This document shows, one piece after another, positions 1 to 9,221 of a stretch of 64,000 bases of DNA (positions are counted from its first letter, which is position 1; every line of letters begins with the position of its first letter). The position numbers and the translations under genes were made by a program. The notes beneath the pieces were generated by a model. It worked only from the letters and a program-made list of their open reading frames with translations. It made no database searches and was not told the DNA's origin. The DNA is taken from contig NZ_BBWH01000026.1 of the NCBI RefSeq assembly GCF_001463705.1, positions 1 through 64,000 on the forward strand, written 5' to 3'. The stretch comes from Aureimonas sp. AU12. GTDB lineage: Bacteria > Pseudomonadota > Alphaproteobacteria > Rhizobiales > Rhizobiaceae.

Positions 1-2
1 GG

Positions 3-863
3 ACGGCGGAGACCAATGCCGGCGAACTCGCCGAGCTGATGGTCGGGCGCCGCGTGCTCCTGCGGGTCGAGAAGGGCGAGGCGGCCCCCGCCGGCCCGGC
101 GCTCGAAGTCGCCGGCCTGACGGTGCGCGACGCCCGCGGCGTCGTCATGGTCGACGACGTGTCCTTCTCGGTGCGGGCCGGCGAGATCGTCGGCATCGCC
201 GGGGTCGCCGGCAACGGGCAGTCCGAACTCCTCGAGGCGCTGGCCGGCATCCGCCGGGCCGAGCGGGGCACGATCCGCCTGAAAGGCGAGGCGCTCGATC
301 CGACCGGCGATCTCGATCCTGCCGCGATGCGGGGGCGGGGGCTCGCCCATGTGCCGGAGGACCGGCACCATATGGGCCTCGTGCTGCAGTTCCAGGAATG
401 CGAGAACGCCATTCTCGGCTATCACCGCGATCCCGCCTACGCCGCCGGGCCGTTCCTCGATATCGCCGCCATGCGCGAGGACGCCAAGGCCAAGATCGCC
501 GCCTACGACATCCGGCCGCCTTCCTGCGATCTGAAGACCGCCAACTTCTCGGGCGGCAACCAGCAGAAGATCGTGCTGGCGCGCGAGATGGAGCGCGACC
601 CCGCCGTGCTCCTCATCGGCCAGCCAACCCGCGGCGTCGATGTCGGCGCCATCGAGTTCATCCACCGCCGCATCATCGAGATGCGCGACGCCGGCAAGGC
701 GATTCTGCTCGTCTCCGTCGAGCTCGACGAGATCCGCGCGCTCTCCGACCGCATCCTCGTCATGTTCGCCGGCCGCATGGTGGGTGAACGGCTCGCCGAT
801 GCCGACGAGGGCGATCTCGGCCTGCTCATGGCCGGCGCGGGTCTCAAGGACGCCGCGCAATGA
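3..863 (+). CDS. Nucleoside-type ABC importer ATPase, C-terminal part (5' end cut by window)
   Basis: This is the C-terminal part of a double-ATPase subunit of the RbsA/YufO kind, which powers import of nucleosides or simple sugars at the inner membrane. The frame is already open at base 3, so the gene begins before the window and the ATG at 39 is internal. The visible half carries a degenerate Walker A (GVAGNGQSELLEAL), an ABC signature (FSGGNQQKIVLAREME), Walker B region (VLLIGQPTRGVDVG) and an H-loop-like stretch replaced by VSVELDE, as is usual for the second domain of this family. The next gene overlaps its stop by 4 bp. Nucleoside specificity is inferred from the following salvage genes. 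A BMP-family binding protein would be expected just upstream of the window. Confidence 0.9.
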   Translation, partial: TAETNAGELAELMVGRRVLLRVEKGEAAPAGPALEVAGLTVRDARGVVMVDDVSFSVRAGEIVGIAGVAGNGQSELLEALAGIRRAERGTIRLKGEALDPTGDLDPAAMRGRGLAHVPEDRHHMGLVLQFQECENAILGYHRDPAYAAGPFLDIAAMREDAKAKIAAYDIRPPSCDLKTANFSGGNQQKIVLAREMERDPAVLLIGQPTRGVDVGAIEFIHRRIIEMRDAGKAILLVSVELDEIRALSDRILVMFAGRMVGERLADADEGDLGLLMAGAGLKDAAQ

Positions 864-1312
864 TCGACGCTCGCATCACGCTGGTCACGCTCGGCGTCGT
901 CGATCTCGAGCGATCGGCCCGCTTCTACGAGGCGATCGGCTGGCGCCGCACGGCGGCCGGCAACGAAAAGGTCGTCTTCCTGCAAGGGGAGGGGATCGTG
1001 CTTTCGCTCTTCGGGCAGGCGGATCTCGCCGCGGATGCCGGGCTCGATGCGGCCGAACCGCTGCCGCGCTTTCGCGGCATCACGCTGGCGATCAACTTGG
1101 CCAGCGAGGCCGAGACCGACCGTCTGTTCGCGCTCGCGGTGACGGCCGGGGCCGAGCCTGTGAAGCCGCCGCAGGCGGTCTTCTGGGGCGGCTATTCCGG
1201 CTACTTCGCCGATCCCGACGGCCATTTCTGGGAACTCGCCCACAATCCGTTCTTCGCGCTCGACGCGGCGGGCCGCCTCGACCTCCTGACCCCGAACGAG
1301 GAGCCGGCATGA
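860..1312 (+). CDS. VOC-family (glyoxalase/bleomycin-resistance fold) protein
   Basis: A 150-residue single-domain protein of the vicinal-oxygen-chelate superfamily. The N-terminal strand-helix pattern (LGVVDLERSARFYEAIGW) and the late motif ADPDGHFWELAHNPF are typical of VOC proteins, with the Glu of WELAHN a likely metal ligand. The family includes dioxygenases, isomerases and antibiotic-binding proteins, so the reaction cannot be named. It overlaps the ATPase by 4 bp and the next permease by 4 bp (ATGA), so it is translated as part of the nucleoside importer operon. A VOC protein inside this operon type is unexpected. A role in handling a modified nucleoside or its breakdown product is only a guess. 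Confidence 0.85.
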   Translation: MIDARITLVTLGVVDLERSARFYEAIGWRRTAAGNEKVVFLQGEGIVLSLFGQADLAADAGLDAAEPLPRFRGITLAINLASEAETDRLFALAVTAGAEPVKPPQAVFWGGYSGYFADPDGHFWELAHNPFFALDAAGRLDLLTPNEEPA

Positions 1313-2445
1313 GCCGCCCCTATGCGAAACTGCCCGGCTGGGTGGATCACGGCGTCATTCCGCTCGTCAACGTGGTGGTGGCCTTTCTGGTCGCCGGGCT
1401 CGTCGTGCTGGCGGTCGGCGAGAGCCCGGTCGAGGCCGCGCGGCTGATGATCCGAGGTGCCTTCGGCTATGGCGAGGGCGTCGGCTTCACGCTCTACTAC
1501 ATGACGAACTTCGTCTTCACGGGCCTTGCCGTCGCCGTCGCCTTCCATGGCGGGCTCTTCAACATCGGCGGCGAAGGGCAGGCCTATGTGGGCGGCCTCG
1601 GCGTCGCGCTGGTGGCGCTCAATCTCGGCACCATCCTGCCCTGGTGGGCGAACCTGCCGCTGGCGATGCTGGCCTCCTTCGTCTTCGGCGCGGCCTGGGC
1701 CTTCCTGCCGGGCGTGCTTCAGGCCAAGCGCGGCAGTCATGTCGTGATCACCACGATCATGTTCAATTTCATCGCCGCCGCTCTCATGGTCTACCTCCTC
1801 GTCGGGCCGCTGCGCCCGCTCGGCACGATGCAGCCCGAGACCCGCCAGTTCGCCGAAGGCGGGCAACTGCCCAAGCTGGGGTCGATGTTCGAGCGCTTCG
1901 GCTGGGACCTCGGCGGCGCACCGCTCAACGTCACTTTCTTCGTCTGCCTGCTCGCCGCGCTCGCCGTCTGGGTGCTGATCTGGCGCACGCGCCTCGGCTA
2001 CGAGATCCGCACGCTCGGCTTCAGCCCCCAGGCCGCGCGCTATGCCGGCATGCGCGAGACCCGGCTCATCGTCACCATCATGGTCATCTCCGGCGGCCTT
2101 GCGGGCATGATGGCGCTGAACTCGGTGATGGGCGACCAGTACCGCCTGCAGCTCAACTTCCCCGCCGGCGCCGGCTTCGTCGGCATCGCCGTGGCGCTGA
2201 TGGGGCGCGGCCACCCGCTCGGCATCCTGCCGGCGGCGCTGCTCTTCGGCGTTCTCTACCAGGGCGGCGCGGAACTGGCCTTCGACATGCCGTCGATCTC
2301 GCGCGACATGATCGTCATCATCCAGGGTCTCGTCATCCTCTTCGCCGGCGCCCTCGAGAACATGCTGCGCCCCGGCATCGGCCGCGCCTACGGATTGATG
2401 GCGCTGCGCCTGACCAAGCCCGTGCCGGCCGAGGAGGCGCGCTGA
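1309..2445 (+). CDS. Nucleoside ABC importer permease 1
   Basis: A 378-residue polytopic inner-membrane permease of the BPD_transp_2 type (YufP-like partner of RbsA-type ATPases). The start is the ATG in the ATGA overlap with the VOC gene; a longer open frame upstream is out-of-frame read-through of the previous two genes. Several hydrophobic segments are visible (VVVAFLVAGLVVLAVG near the N-terminus, FTGLAVAVAFHGGLFNIGG, and others). The motif FNIGGEGQAYVGG is characteristic of this permease class. It forms the transmembrane channel with the second permease that starts at its stop codon. The nucleoside substrate is inferred from context. Confidence 0.92.
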   Translation: MSRPYAKLPGWVDHGVIPLVNVVVAFLVAGLVVLAVGESPVEAARLMIRGAFGYGEGVGFTLYYMTNFVFTGLAVAVAFHGGLFNIGGEGQAYVGGLGVALVALNLGTILPWWANLPLAMLASFVFGAAWAFLPGVLQAKRGSHVVITTIMFNFIAAALMVYLLVGPLRPLGTMQPETRQFAEGGQLPKLGSMFERFGWDLGGAPLNVTFFVCLLAALAVWVLIWRTRLGYEIRTLGFSPQAARYAGMRETRLIVTIMVISGGLAGMMALNSVMGDQYRLQLNFPAGAGFVGIAVALMGRGHPLGILPAALLFGVLYQGGAELAFDMPSISRDMIVIIQGLVILFAGALENMLRPGIGRAYGLMALRLTKPVPAEEAR

Positions 2446-3413
2446 TGGATTCGCTCGGGCTCCTCAACCTTCTCGATTCGACGATCCGCCTCTCGACGCC
2501 GCTGATCTTCGCGGCGCTCGCCGGGCTCTATTCCGAGCGCGCCGGGGTCTTCGACATCGGGCTGGAGGGCAAGATGCTCGCCGCCGCCTTCGCCTCGGCG
2601 GCGACTGCCGGCGTCACCGGCTCGGCCTTTGCCGGGCTGGGCGCAGGCATCGCGGTCGCCATCCTCTTCGCGCTCGTTCATGGGCTGGCGTCGATCACCT
2701 ATCGCGGCAACCAGATCGTCTCCGGCGTCGCGCTCAACTTCGTCGCCTCCGGCCTCACCATCATTCTCGGCTCGGCCTGGTTCGGCATGGGCGGCGGCAC
2801 GCCGACGCTTGGCCCCTCCGGCCGCTTCCTCGACATCGACCTGCCGGGCGCCGAGGCCCTGCGCGACGTGCCGGTGCTCGGCTTCGTCTATTCCGGCCTC
2901 GTGTCCGGCCAGAACCTCCTCGTCTACATCGCCTTCCTCGCCGTGCCGCTGACATGGTGGGTGCTGTCTCGCACGCGCTTCGGCCTGCGCCTTCGCGCTG
3001 TCGGCGAGAACCCGGCGGCGGTGGACACGGCCGGCATCTCGGTGGCGTGGCTGCGCTATCGAGCCGTGTTGATCTGCGGCGTGCTGACCGGGCTGGCCGG
3101 GACCTACCTCGCCATCGCGCAATCGGCCGGCTTTGCCCGCGAGATGACGGCGGGGCGCGGCTACATCGCGCTGGCCGCGCTGATCTTCGCCAACTGGAAG
3201 CCGGTGCCGACGATGCTCGCCTGCCTCCTGTTCGGCTTCCTCGACGCCGCCTCGATCCGGCTGCAGACCACCGAACTGCCGGGCATCGGCCAGATTCCCC
3301 CGCAATTCGTGCAGGCGCTGCCCTACATCCTGACGGTGATCCTGCTCGCCGGCTTCGTCGGCAAGTCCACCCCGCCCAAAGCCGGCGGCGTACCCTACGT
3401 CAAGGAGCGCTGA
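2445..3413 (+). CDS. Nucleoside ABC importer permease 2
   Basis: A 322-residue permease, the YufQ-like partner of the preceding gene, starting at an ATG that shares one base with that gene's TGA. The N-terminal stretch contains GVFDIGLEGKMLAAAFAS, the family motif corresponding to FNIGGEG in the partner. Further marks are GNQIVSGVALNFVASG and a predicted run of eight or more hydrophobic helices. The tight one-base coupling implies the two permeases are made in equal amounts. The following cytidine deaminase is 47 bp downstream on the same strand, with no terminator seen, so transport and catabolism look co-transcribed. Confidence 0.92.
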   Translation: MDSLGLLNLLDSTIRLSTPLIFAALAGLYSERAGVFDIGLEGKMLAAAFASAATAGVTGSAFAGLGAGIAVAILFALVHGLASITYRGNQIVSGVALNFVASGLTIILGSAWFGMGGGTPTLGPSGRFLDIDLPGAEALRDVPVLGFVYSGLVSGQNLLVYIAFLAVPLTWWVLSRTRFGLRLRAVGENPAAVDTAGISVAWLRYRAVLICGVLTGLAGTYLAIAQSAGFAREMTAGRGYIALAALIFANWKPVPTMLACLLFGFLDAASIRLQTTELPGIGQIPPQFVQALPYILTVILLAGFVGKSTPPKAGGVPYVKER

Positions 3414-3460
3414 GGGCTCGCCCTCGCGCCCGACCCACGAGAGCCGGAAAGGCCCCGCTC

Positions 3461-3856
3461 ATGTCCGAAGACCTCTTTTCCAAAGCCCGCTCCGCGATGA
3501 AAAAGTGCCACGCGCCCTATTCGAACTTCCCGGTCGGCGCGGCGCTGCGCACCGAGGACGGGCGCATCTACGCCGGCTGCAACATCGAGGTCGTCAGCTT
3601 TCCCGAGGGCTGGTGCGCCGAGACCACGGCCATCGCCCACATGGTGATGGACGGCGGCGGGGTGATCGCCGAGATCGCGGTGGTGGCCGAGCGCCTGCGT
3701 GGCTGTTCGCCCTGCGGCGGCTGCCGCCAGCGCATCGCAGAGTTCGCGCGGCCCGACACCCGCGTCTTCCTCTGCGACGCCACCGAGGGCGTGATCGAGA
3801 CGATCCTGATGGACGATCTGCTGCCGAAGGCCTTCCCGACGGATTCGCTCTCGTGA
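3461..3856 (+). CDS. cdd: Cytidine deaminase
   Basis: A 131-residue zinc enzyme of the small tetrameric cytidine deaminase class, converting cytidine and deoxycytidine to uridine and deoxyuridine in the cytosol. The family motifs are complete: substrate-binding region SNFPVGAAL, CNIEV, the catalytic zinc motif CAETTAI (Cys and Glu), and PCGGCRQ (the two other zinc cysteines). The start is the ATG at 3461, giving the standard length. An open frame extending further upstream lies inside the permease and is rejected. It overlaps the phosphorylase gene by 4 bp. Its product feeds the thymidine/uridine phosphorolysis step encoded at the end of the operon. Confidence 0.97.
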   Translation: MSEDLFSKARSAMKKCHAPYSNFPVGAALRTEDGRIYAGCNIEVVSFPEGWCAETTAIAHMVMDGGGVIAEIAVVAERLRGCSPCGGCRQRIAEFARPDTRVFLCDATEGVIETILMDDLLPKAFPTDSLS

Positions 3857-4650
3857 GCCGCAGCGCGAGCGTTCTCCTCGAGCGGCTGGGCGCCCGCCGG
3901 CCGCGTATCGCCCTCGTGCTGGGCTCGGGCCTCGGCGCGATGGTCGAGACGGTCGAAGACCCCTTGCGCCTTCCCTATGCCGAGATCCCCGGATTTCCCG
4001 TCTCGGCCGTGTCCGGCCATGCCGGCGAGATCGTCGCGGGTCGGCTCGCCGGCATTGATGTGCTGATCCTCTCGGGCCGCATCCACTATTACGAAAGCGG
4101 CGATGCCTCAGCGATGCGCCCGGCGCTGGAGGCGCTGAAGGCGGTCGGCATCGAGACGCTGGTGCTGACGAATGCTGCAGGCTCAGTCAACGCCGCCATC
4201 GCGCCCGGTGAGGTCATGCTGATCGACGATCACATCAACTTCTCCGGCCGCAACCCGCTGATCTCAGAGCCAAGCGACGCCCGCTTCACCGGCATGACCA
4301 CGGCCTACGACGCGGCCCTTCGCGAGACGATGGTCGCCAGCGCGGCAGAGATCGGCGAGGTGCTGCATCGCGGCGTCTACATGTGGTTCTCCGGACCCTC
4401 CTTCGAGACGCCGGCCGAGATCCGCATGGCGCGCGTTCTCGGCGCCGATGCGGTGGGCATGTCCACCGTGCCCGAAACGATCCTCGCCCGCTTTCTCGGC
4501 CTTCGCGTCGTCGCCGCGTCCGTTGTCACGAACTACGGGGCGGGCATGACCGGGGATGAACTGTCCCATGCCGAGACGAAGGACGTCGCCCCGCGCGGCG
4601 GCGCCAAGCTCGCCCGCATCCTCGCCGCCGCCCTGCCGGAGTTCGCCTGA
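3853..4650 (+). CDS. Purine nucleoside phosphorylase (trimeric class)
   Basis: A 265-residue phosphorylase that splits purine nucleosides with phosphate into free base and (deoxy)ribose 1-phosphate. It starts with GTG in a GTGA overlap with cdd. Marks of the trimeric PNP/MTAP class are the phosphate-binding N-terminus LVLGSGLGAMVE, SGRIHYYES, TNAAGS, the purine-site region GPSFETPAEIRM and the GADAVGMSTVPE motif, then VTNYGAGM. It is not the hexameric DeoD type. Within the operon it supplies sugar phosphate for phosphopentomutase, encoded on the opposite strand nearby. I cannot tell from sequence whether it prefers inosine/guanosine or also xanthosine. Confidence 0.93.
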   Translation: MSRSASVLLERLGARRPRIALVLGSGLGAMVETVEDPLRLPYAEIPGFPVSAVSGHAGEIVAGRLAGIDVLILSGRIHYYESGDASAMRPALEALKAVGIETLVLTNAAGSVNAAIAPGEVMLIDDHINFSGRNPLISEPSDARFTGMTTAYDAALRETMVASAAEIGEVLHRGVYMWFSGPSFETPAEIRMARVLGADAVGMSTVPETILARFLGLRVVAASVVTNYGAGMTGDELSHAETKDVAPRGGAKLARILAAALPEFA

Positions 4651-4651
4651 C

Positions 4652-5407
4652 ATGATCGACCTTCAGCACGAAGCGCGACAGCTGATCGCCGCGCTCGACC
4701 TCACCAACCTCAACGACGACTGCACGCCAGCCGATATCGACGCGCTCATCGCCCGCGCCGCGACGCCGGAAGGCGCGGTCGCCGCGATCTGCATCTGGCC
4801 GCGCTTCGTGGCGCAGGCGCGCGCCGGTCTGCCGGCGAGCATCCGGCTCGCCACCGTCGTCAACTTCCCGGCCGGCGGCGAGGATGTGGACGCGAGCGTC
4901 GCCGAGACGGCCCAAGCGGTGGCGGACGGCGCCGACGAGATCGACCTCGTGATCGCCTGGCGCCGCGTCGCCGCCGATCCCGGCTTCATCGAGCGGCAGG
5001 TGCGAGCCGTCAAGGCGGCGGCGGGCTCGGCCACGCTGAAGACGATCCTCGAGACCGGCGAACTCGCCGATCCCGACCTCATCCTCTCGGCCTGCGAGGC
5101 GGCGCTCGGTGGTGGCACCGACTTCCTGAAGACCTCCACCGGCAAGACCGCCGTCAGCGCCACGCCGGAGGCCGGGCGCATCCTGCTCCAGGCCATACGG
5201 GCCCATGGCGGCACCGTCGGCTTCAAGCCGTCCGGCGGCATCAAGTCCTTCGAGGACGCCAAGCTCTATCGCGACATGGCGACGGAGATCTGCGGCGAGG
5301 CCTATCCGACGCCTGAACGCTTTCGCCTCGGGGCGTCCGGCGTGCTGACCGATCTCCTGTCGGTCGCGCGCGGCGAGGGGCGCGACGGGGCGAAGGCCGG
5401 CTACTGA
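4652..5407 (+). CDS. deoC: Deoxyribose-phosphate aldolase
   Basis: A 251-residue class I aldolase that cleaves 2-deoxyribose 5-phosphate to acetaldehyde and glyceraldehyde 3-phosphate. The Schiff-base lysine motif DFLKTSTGK and the second catalytic lysine region GFKPSGGIK are both present, as is the family stretch ATVVNFPAGG. The start ATG is one base after the phosphorylase stop; the longer open frame upstream is internal to that gene. The stop shares one base with the ATG of deoA, so translation is coupled. It is the last step taking imported deoxynucleosides into glycolysis. Confidence 0.96.
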   Translation: MIDLQHEARQLIAALDLTNLNDDCTPADIDALIARAATPEGAVAAICIWPRFVAQARAGLPASIRLATVVNFPAGGEDVDASVAETAQAVADGADEIDLVIAWRRVAADPGFIERQVRAVKAAAGSATLKTILETGELADPDLILSACEAALGGGTDFLKTSTGKTAVSATPEAGRILLQAIRAHGGTVGFKPSGGIKSFEDAKLYRDMATEICGEAYPTPERFRLGASGVLTDLLSVARGEGRDGAKAGY

Positions 5408-6717
5408 TGCGCCTGCCGCAGGAGATCATCCGCGACAAGCGCGACGGCCGCACGATCGGCGGCGCCGACATCGCCGATCTCGTCGCCGGCATCACCTCCG
5501 GCGCGGTGGTGGACGCGCAGATCGCCGCCTTCGCCATGGCCGTCTTCCTGCGCGGCATGGATGGATCTGAGACCGTGGCGCTCACAGTGGCGATGCGCGA
5601 TTCCGGCGATGTCCTCGACTGGCGATGGCTCGACCGGCCGGTGATCGACAAGCATTCCACCGGCGGCGTCGGAGACAATGTCTCGCTCATGCTGGCGCCG
5701 ATCCTGGCCGCATGCGGCGCGGCCGTGCCGATGATCTCGGGGCGCGGCCTCGGCCACACCGGGGGTACGCTCGATAAGCTGGAGGCCATTCCCGGCTATA
5801 CGGTCGTGCCCGATCCCGTTGTCTTCCGGCGGGTGGTGGACGAGATCGGCTGCGCCATCGTCGGCCAAAGCGCCCGGCTGGCGCCGGCGGACGGGCGCAT
5901 CTATGCGGTGCGCGACACGACCGCCACCGTGGAATCGATACCGCTGATCGTCGCCTCCATTCTCTCGAAGAAGCTGGCCGCCGGGGTCCAGGGTCTCGTT
6001 CTCGACGTGAAGACGGGCTCGGGCGCCTTCATGGCCGACATCGACGACGCACGGGCTCTGGCCCGCGCCCTCGTCGAGGTCGCCGGCGGGTCGGGCCTGC
6101 GCGCGGCGGCGCTCGTCACCGGCATGGACGAGCCGCTGGCGAGCGATGCCGGCAATGCCGTCGAGATCCGCAACGCCGTCCGCTTTCTCACCGGCGAGCG
6201 CCGCGATCCCCGCCTGCTCGCGGTGACCTTGAGTCTTGCGGCCGAGATGCTCGTGCTCGCGGGTCTCGCCGTCAGCGCGGCTGAGGGCGAGCGGATGGCG
6301 CTCGCCGCGCTCATTGAGGGCCACGCCGCCGAGCGCTTCGCCCGCATGGTCGCCGCGCTTGGCGGCCCCAACGATTTCGTCGAGTGGATGGACCGGCATC
6401 TCGCGCGAGCCCCCGTGGTCCGCCCGGTTCCCGCCGATCGGGACGGATGCGTCGCATCGATCGCGACGCGCGTCGTGGGGCTTGCCGTGGTGACGCTCGG
6501 CGGCGGGCGCACCCGGCCGGGCGATCCCGTGGACCCGGCGGTCGGCATCACTGGCATCCTGCCGCTCGGCACGGACGTCACAACGGGAGAACCGCTCGCC
6601 TTCGTCCACGCCCGCGACGAGGCGGCAGCCGAGCGCGCCGTCGCCGCGCTGCGCGGTGCGATCACCGTCGGCGATGTCGCCTCGCCCTCGCATGGCGTGA
6701 TCGAGCGCTTCGCCTGA
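5407..6717 (+). CDS. deoA: Thymidine phosphorylase
   Basis: A 436-residue pyrimidine nucleoside phosphorylase converting thymidine or deoxyuridine plus phosphate to base and deoxyribose 1-phosphate. It shows the glycosyltransferase-family N-terminal helical region, the phosphate-binding motif DKHSTGGVGDN, SGRGLGHTGGTLDKLE, LKTGSGAF-like DVKTGSGAFM, and the C-terminal domain with GLAVVTLGGGRTRPGD. The length fits the bacterial DeoA class. It is the terminal gene of the operon; its stop is one base from the stop of the convergent protease gene. No hairpin terminator is seen between them, so antisense overlap of transcripts is likely. Confidence 0.96.
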   Translation: MRLPQEIIRDKRDGRTIGGADIADLVAGITSGAVVDAQIAAFAMAVFLRGMDGSETVALTVAMRDSGDVLDWRWLDRPVIDKHSTGGVGDNVSLMLAPILAACGAAVPMISGRGLGHTGGTLDKLEAIPGYTVVPDPVVFRRVVDEIGCAIVGQSARLAPADGRIYAVRDTTATVESIPLIVASILSKKLAAGVQGLVLDVKTGSGAFMADIDDARALARALVEVAGGSGLRAAALVTGMDEPLASDAGNAVEIRNAVRFLTGERRDPRLLAVTLSLAAEMLVLAGLAVSAAEGERMALAALIEGHAAERFARMVAALGGPNDFVEWMDRHLARAPVVRPVPADRDGCVASIATRVVGLAVVTLGGGRTRPGDPVDPAVGITGILPLGTDVTTGEPLAFVHARDEAAAERAVAALRGAITVGDVASPSHGVIERFA

Positions 6718-6718
6718 C

Positions 6719-7243
6719 CTACTGGACGAGCGTCAGCCGGCCGTTCTCGACGCCGTAGCGCTTCAGTTTCTTCAGGAAGCTCATGCCGAGCAGCGTGGTG
6801 CCGAGGCCATTGCCCTTGGCCACCATCGCCTCGACGTCGCGCACCTCGACACCGCCGATCGACAGCCGGTCGATCGTCGCCATTGCCACCGGCATCGGCC
6901 CGTTGGCGGTCTCGGCGGTGTAGCGGAAGTCGGCCGGCGACAGGCGCACGCCGAGGCGTCGGGCCGTGGTGTCGCTGACGGCGACGTAGGTCGCGCCGGT
7001 ATCCACCAGCACCGGCTCGGGGCGGCCGTTGAAGCGCGCTTGCGCGCGGAAATGGCCGTCGGCATCGGCGTCGAGCCGCAGCGAGCGCCCGCTCGGCGGC
7101 GCGGCGACCTCGACGGCTTTGGGCGCGGGATCGAGCTGCTCGCTCTCGCCGGTCACGAGATCGGCCCGGTAGCGCTCGTAGAGCGAGGGGAAGCCAAGCA
7201 TCAGCAGGGCGCCGAAGGTGAGGATGTTGAGGATCTTCGACAT
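6719..7243 (-). CDS. Membrane-anchored retropepsin-like aspartic protease
   Basis: A 174-residue protein of the clan AA, TIGR02281-like family that is common in alphaproteobacteria. One hydrophobic segment (ILTFGALLMLGFPSLYE) lies at the N-terminus. It is followed by a single retropepsin-like domain with the active-site motif VDTGATYVAVSD and the closing motif TTLLGMSFLKKLKRY. As in the retroviral enzyme, one catalytic Asp per chain implies a dimer. Its substrate is unknown. It lies downstream of upp on the same strand but 247 bp away, so it may have its own promoter. It is convergent with deoA and shows no obvious link to nucleoside salvage. Confidence 0.88.
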   Translation of the reverse strand: MSKILNILTFGALLMLGFPSLYERYRADLVTGESEQLDPAPKAVEVAAPPSGRSLRLDADADGHFRAQARFNGRPEPVLVDTGATYVAVSDTTARRLGVRLSPADFRYTAETANGPMPVAMATIDRLSIGGVEVRDVEAMVAKGNGLGTTLLGMSFLKKLKRYGVENGRLTLVQ

Positions 7244-7348
7244 GGCGCGGCGAGCCTCTGGCGGGCCGCAACGGCCGCGCGTCTCTCAAAGCCTGTCCCG
7301 TCGAAGCGGTTCGGCTTCGCCATCGGACAATGCGGACAAAACAAGGAC

Positions 7349-7412
7349 CTGTCGCCTGCCCGGCGAAGAGATCGCCGCTGGACGGACGTCAGCTCATCAA
7401 CTGTCGCCTGCC
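7349..7412. repeat. 12-bp direct repeat in the upp/protease intergenic region
   Basis: The sequence CTGTCGCCTGCC occurs at 7349-7360 and again at 7401-7412, 52 bp apart, in the 247-bp space between the protease start and the upp stop. No gene is visible in this space. A weak 7-bp hairpin (CGAGCGA/TCGCTCG, near 7465-7482) could act as an upp terminator. Function of the repeat is unknown; an operator is possible, chance is also possible. Confidence 0.35.
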
Positions 7413-7490
7413 AGTCGTTTCCGCATCCTCAACGCGTGGGCGCTGCACGCCGCGCATGGTGAACGAGCGATGAAGTTCGCTCGCGCCCGC

Positions 7491-8120
7491 CTACTTCGTG
7501 CCGTACATCCGGTCGCCGGCATCGCCGAGGCCGGGCATGATGTACCCCTTCTCGTTCAAACCGCGATCGATCGAGGCGGTGAAGATGGGAATGTCGGGAT
7601 GGGCGTCGCGGAACCGCTGGATGCCCTCGGGCGCAGCCAGCAGGCAGAGGAAGCGGATGTTCCTCGCACCGCGCTCCTTCAGCTTCTCCATTGCCGCAGT
7701 CGCGGAATTGGCGGTCGCCAGCATCGGGTCGACGACGATCACCAGCCGGTTGCCGAGATCCTCGGGAGCCTTGAAGTAGTATTCCACCGGCTGCAGCGTC
7801 TCGTGGTCGCGATACATGCCGATATGGGCGACGCGCGCGGCCGGCACGAGGTCGAGCATGCCTTCGAGAAGGCCGTTGCCGGCGCGCAGGATCGAGGCGA
7901 AGACCATCTTCTTGCCTTCGAGGATGGGCGCGTCCATCGCTTCCATCGGCGTTTCGATCGGCATCGTCGTCAGGTCGAGATCGCGCGTCACCTCGTAGCA
8001 GAGGAGAGTGGAGATCTCGCGCAACAGCCGGCGGAAGCTGGCGGTCGAGGTCTCCTTGCGCCGCATCAGCGTCAGCTTGTGCTGGACGAGCGGATGATCG
8101 ATGACGGTGACGCCGTCCAT
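7491..8120 (-). CDS. upp: Uracil phosphoribosyltransferase
   Basis: A 209-residue cytosolic enzyme joining uracil and PRPP to make UMP. The start at 8120 is chosen because GGAGG lies 8 bases before that ATG and it gives the family's usual length; the frame stays open to 8171 without a better site. Motifs seen are [12 protein letters not shown] at the N-terminus, the PRPP-binding loop [12 protein letters not shown], and the uracil-binding end [13 protein letters not shown]. It follows add and deoB on the same strand and recovers the uracil released by the phosphorylase encoded in the converging operon. Confidence 0.97.
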   Translation of the reverse strand: MDGVTVIDHPLVQHKLTLMRRKETSTASFRRLLREISTLLCYEVTRDLDLTTMPIETPMEAMDAPILEGKKMVFASILRAGNGLLEGMLDLVPAARVAHIGMYRDHETLQPVEYYFKAPEDLGNRLVIVVDPMLATANSATAAMEKLKERGARNIRFLCLLAAPEGIQRFRDAHPDIPIFTASIDRGLNEKGYIMPGLGDAGDRMYGTK

Positions 8121-8174
8121 GCGGGGGACCTCCAGGAAGGGTTGCTCAAGCGCTTCGAGCCTCAAGGCCAAGCT

Positions 8175-9221
8175 CTAGTCGCTGGCGCCGGGCGCGCCAA
8201 GCGAAATGGCGAGGACCGCGAGCCGTTCCAGCAGGCGTTGGCGCGTCGCCTCGTCGACGAAGGCGGCCTCGATCGCGGTGCGGGTCAGCGCCAGTCGTTG
8301 CGCCTCGGTGAAGCCGTGCCGTTCAGTGAACGCGTACTCTTCAGTCAGGCTGGTGCCGAAGAACGGCGGGTCGTCGGAGGAGACGGTCAGGCGCAGCCCT
8401 GCGTCCCGCAGGCGCTTGAGCGGATGGTCGCTCGGGGCGGCATAGAGGCCGAGCGCGACGTTGGACGTGGGGCAGAGTTCGAGGGTGATGCGCTCGGCCT
8501 GCAAGCGCGCCATCAGGCTCGCGTCCTCGATCGCCCGCACGCCGTGGCCGAGGCGCGTGACCTTCAACGCGTCCAGGGTCTCGGCGATGGCGGCGGGCCC
8601 GGCAAACTCGCCGGCATGCGCGGTGAGCCCAAGGCCGGCTTCGCCGGCAATGGCAAAGGCGCGAGCGAAATCGGCGGGGCGGCCGACACGTTCGTCGCCG
8701 GCGAGGCCGAAGCCGGCGATGTCCGGGTGAGGGGAGCGGACGGCAAAGCGCGCTGCCGCTTCCACCGCATCCGGCCCGAGATGACGGATGCCGACCACCA
8801 CCAGCCGCGAGACGATGCCGGTTTCGGCCTCGGCCTCCGCCGCGCCGGACGCCAGCGCCCGCACATAGGCGGTGGGATCGAGCCCGGCGCTCGCAGCATG
8901 ATCGGGCGAGACGAAGAGTTCGGCGTAGAGCGCGCCCGCCCGGCCGATGTCGCTCAGATACGATGCGGCGAGGCGACGGTAGTCGTCCTCCGATCGGAAG
9001 AGGGTCGCGACCCGGTCGTAGGCCCGCAGGAAACTGCCGAAGTCGCTCCAGCGATAGCGCTCGCCGTCGAGGAGATCGTCGATCTCGACGCCGTAGCGCC
9101 GCGCCTGGCTGCGGGCGAGCGCAGGCGACGCCGTACCCTCGACATGGCAGTGCAGTTCGGCGAGCGGGAAGGGCGGCCGGGTGGCCTCGGCGAGGGTTCG
9201 CAGGCGCTCGGTGAGCGTCAC
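8175..9221 (-). CDS. add: Adenosine deaminase
   Basis: A 348-residue zinc hydrolase turning adenosine and deoxyadenosine into inosine and deoxyinosine. The metal and catalytic motifs are all present: HCHVEG (HxH) near residue 25, [14 protein letters not shown], and SSDDPPFF with the catalytic Asp pair. The start is a GTG in a 4-bp GTGA overlap with the deoB stop; the longer frame upstream is antisense-like read-through of deoB. The gene sits between deoB and upp, and its product is the substrate of the phosphorylase in the opposing operon. Confidence 0.95.
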   Translation of the reverse strand: MTLTERLRTLAEATRPPFPLAELHCHVEGTASPALARSQARRYGVEIDDLLDGERYRWSDFGSFLRAYDRVATLFRSEDDYRRLAASYLSDIGRAGALYAELFVSPDHAASAGLDPTAYVRALASGAAEAEAETGIVSRLVVVGIRHLGPDAVEAAARFAVRSPHPDIAGFGLAGDERVGRPADFARAFAIAGEAGLGLTAHAGEFAGPAAIAETLDALKVTRLGHGVRAIEDASLMARLQAERITLELCPTSNVALGLYAAPSDHPLKRLRDAGLRLTVSSDDPPFFGTSLTEEYAFTERHGFTEAQRLALTRTAIEAAFVDEATRQRLLERLAVLAISLGAPGASD

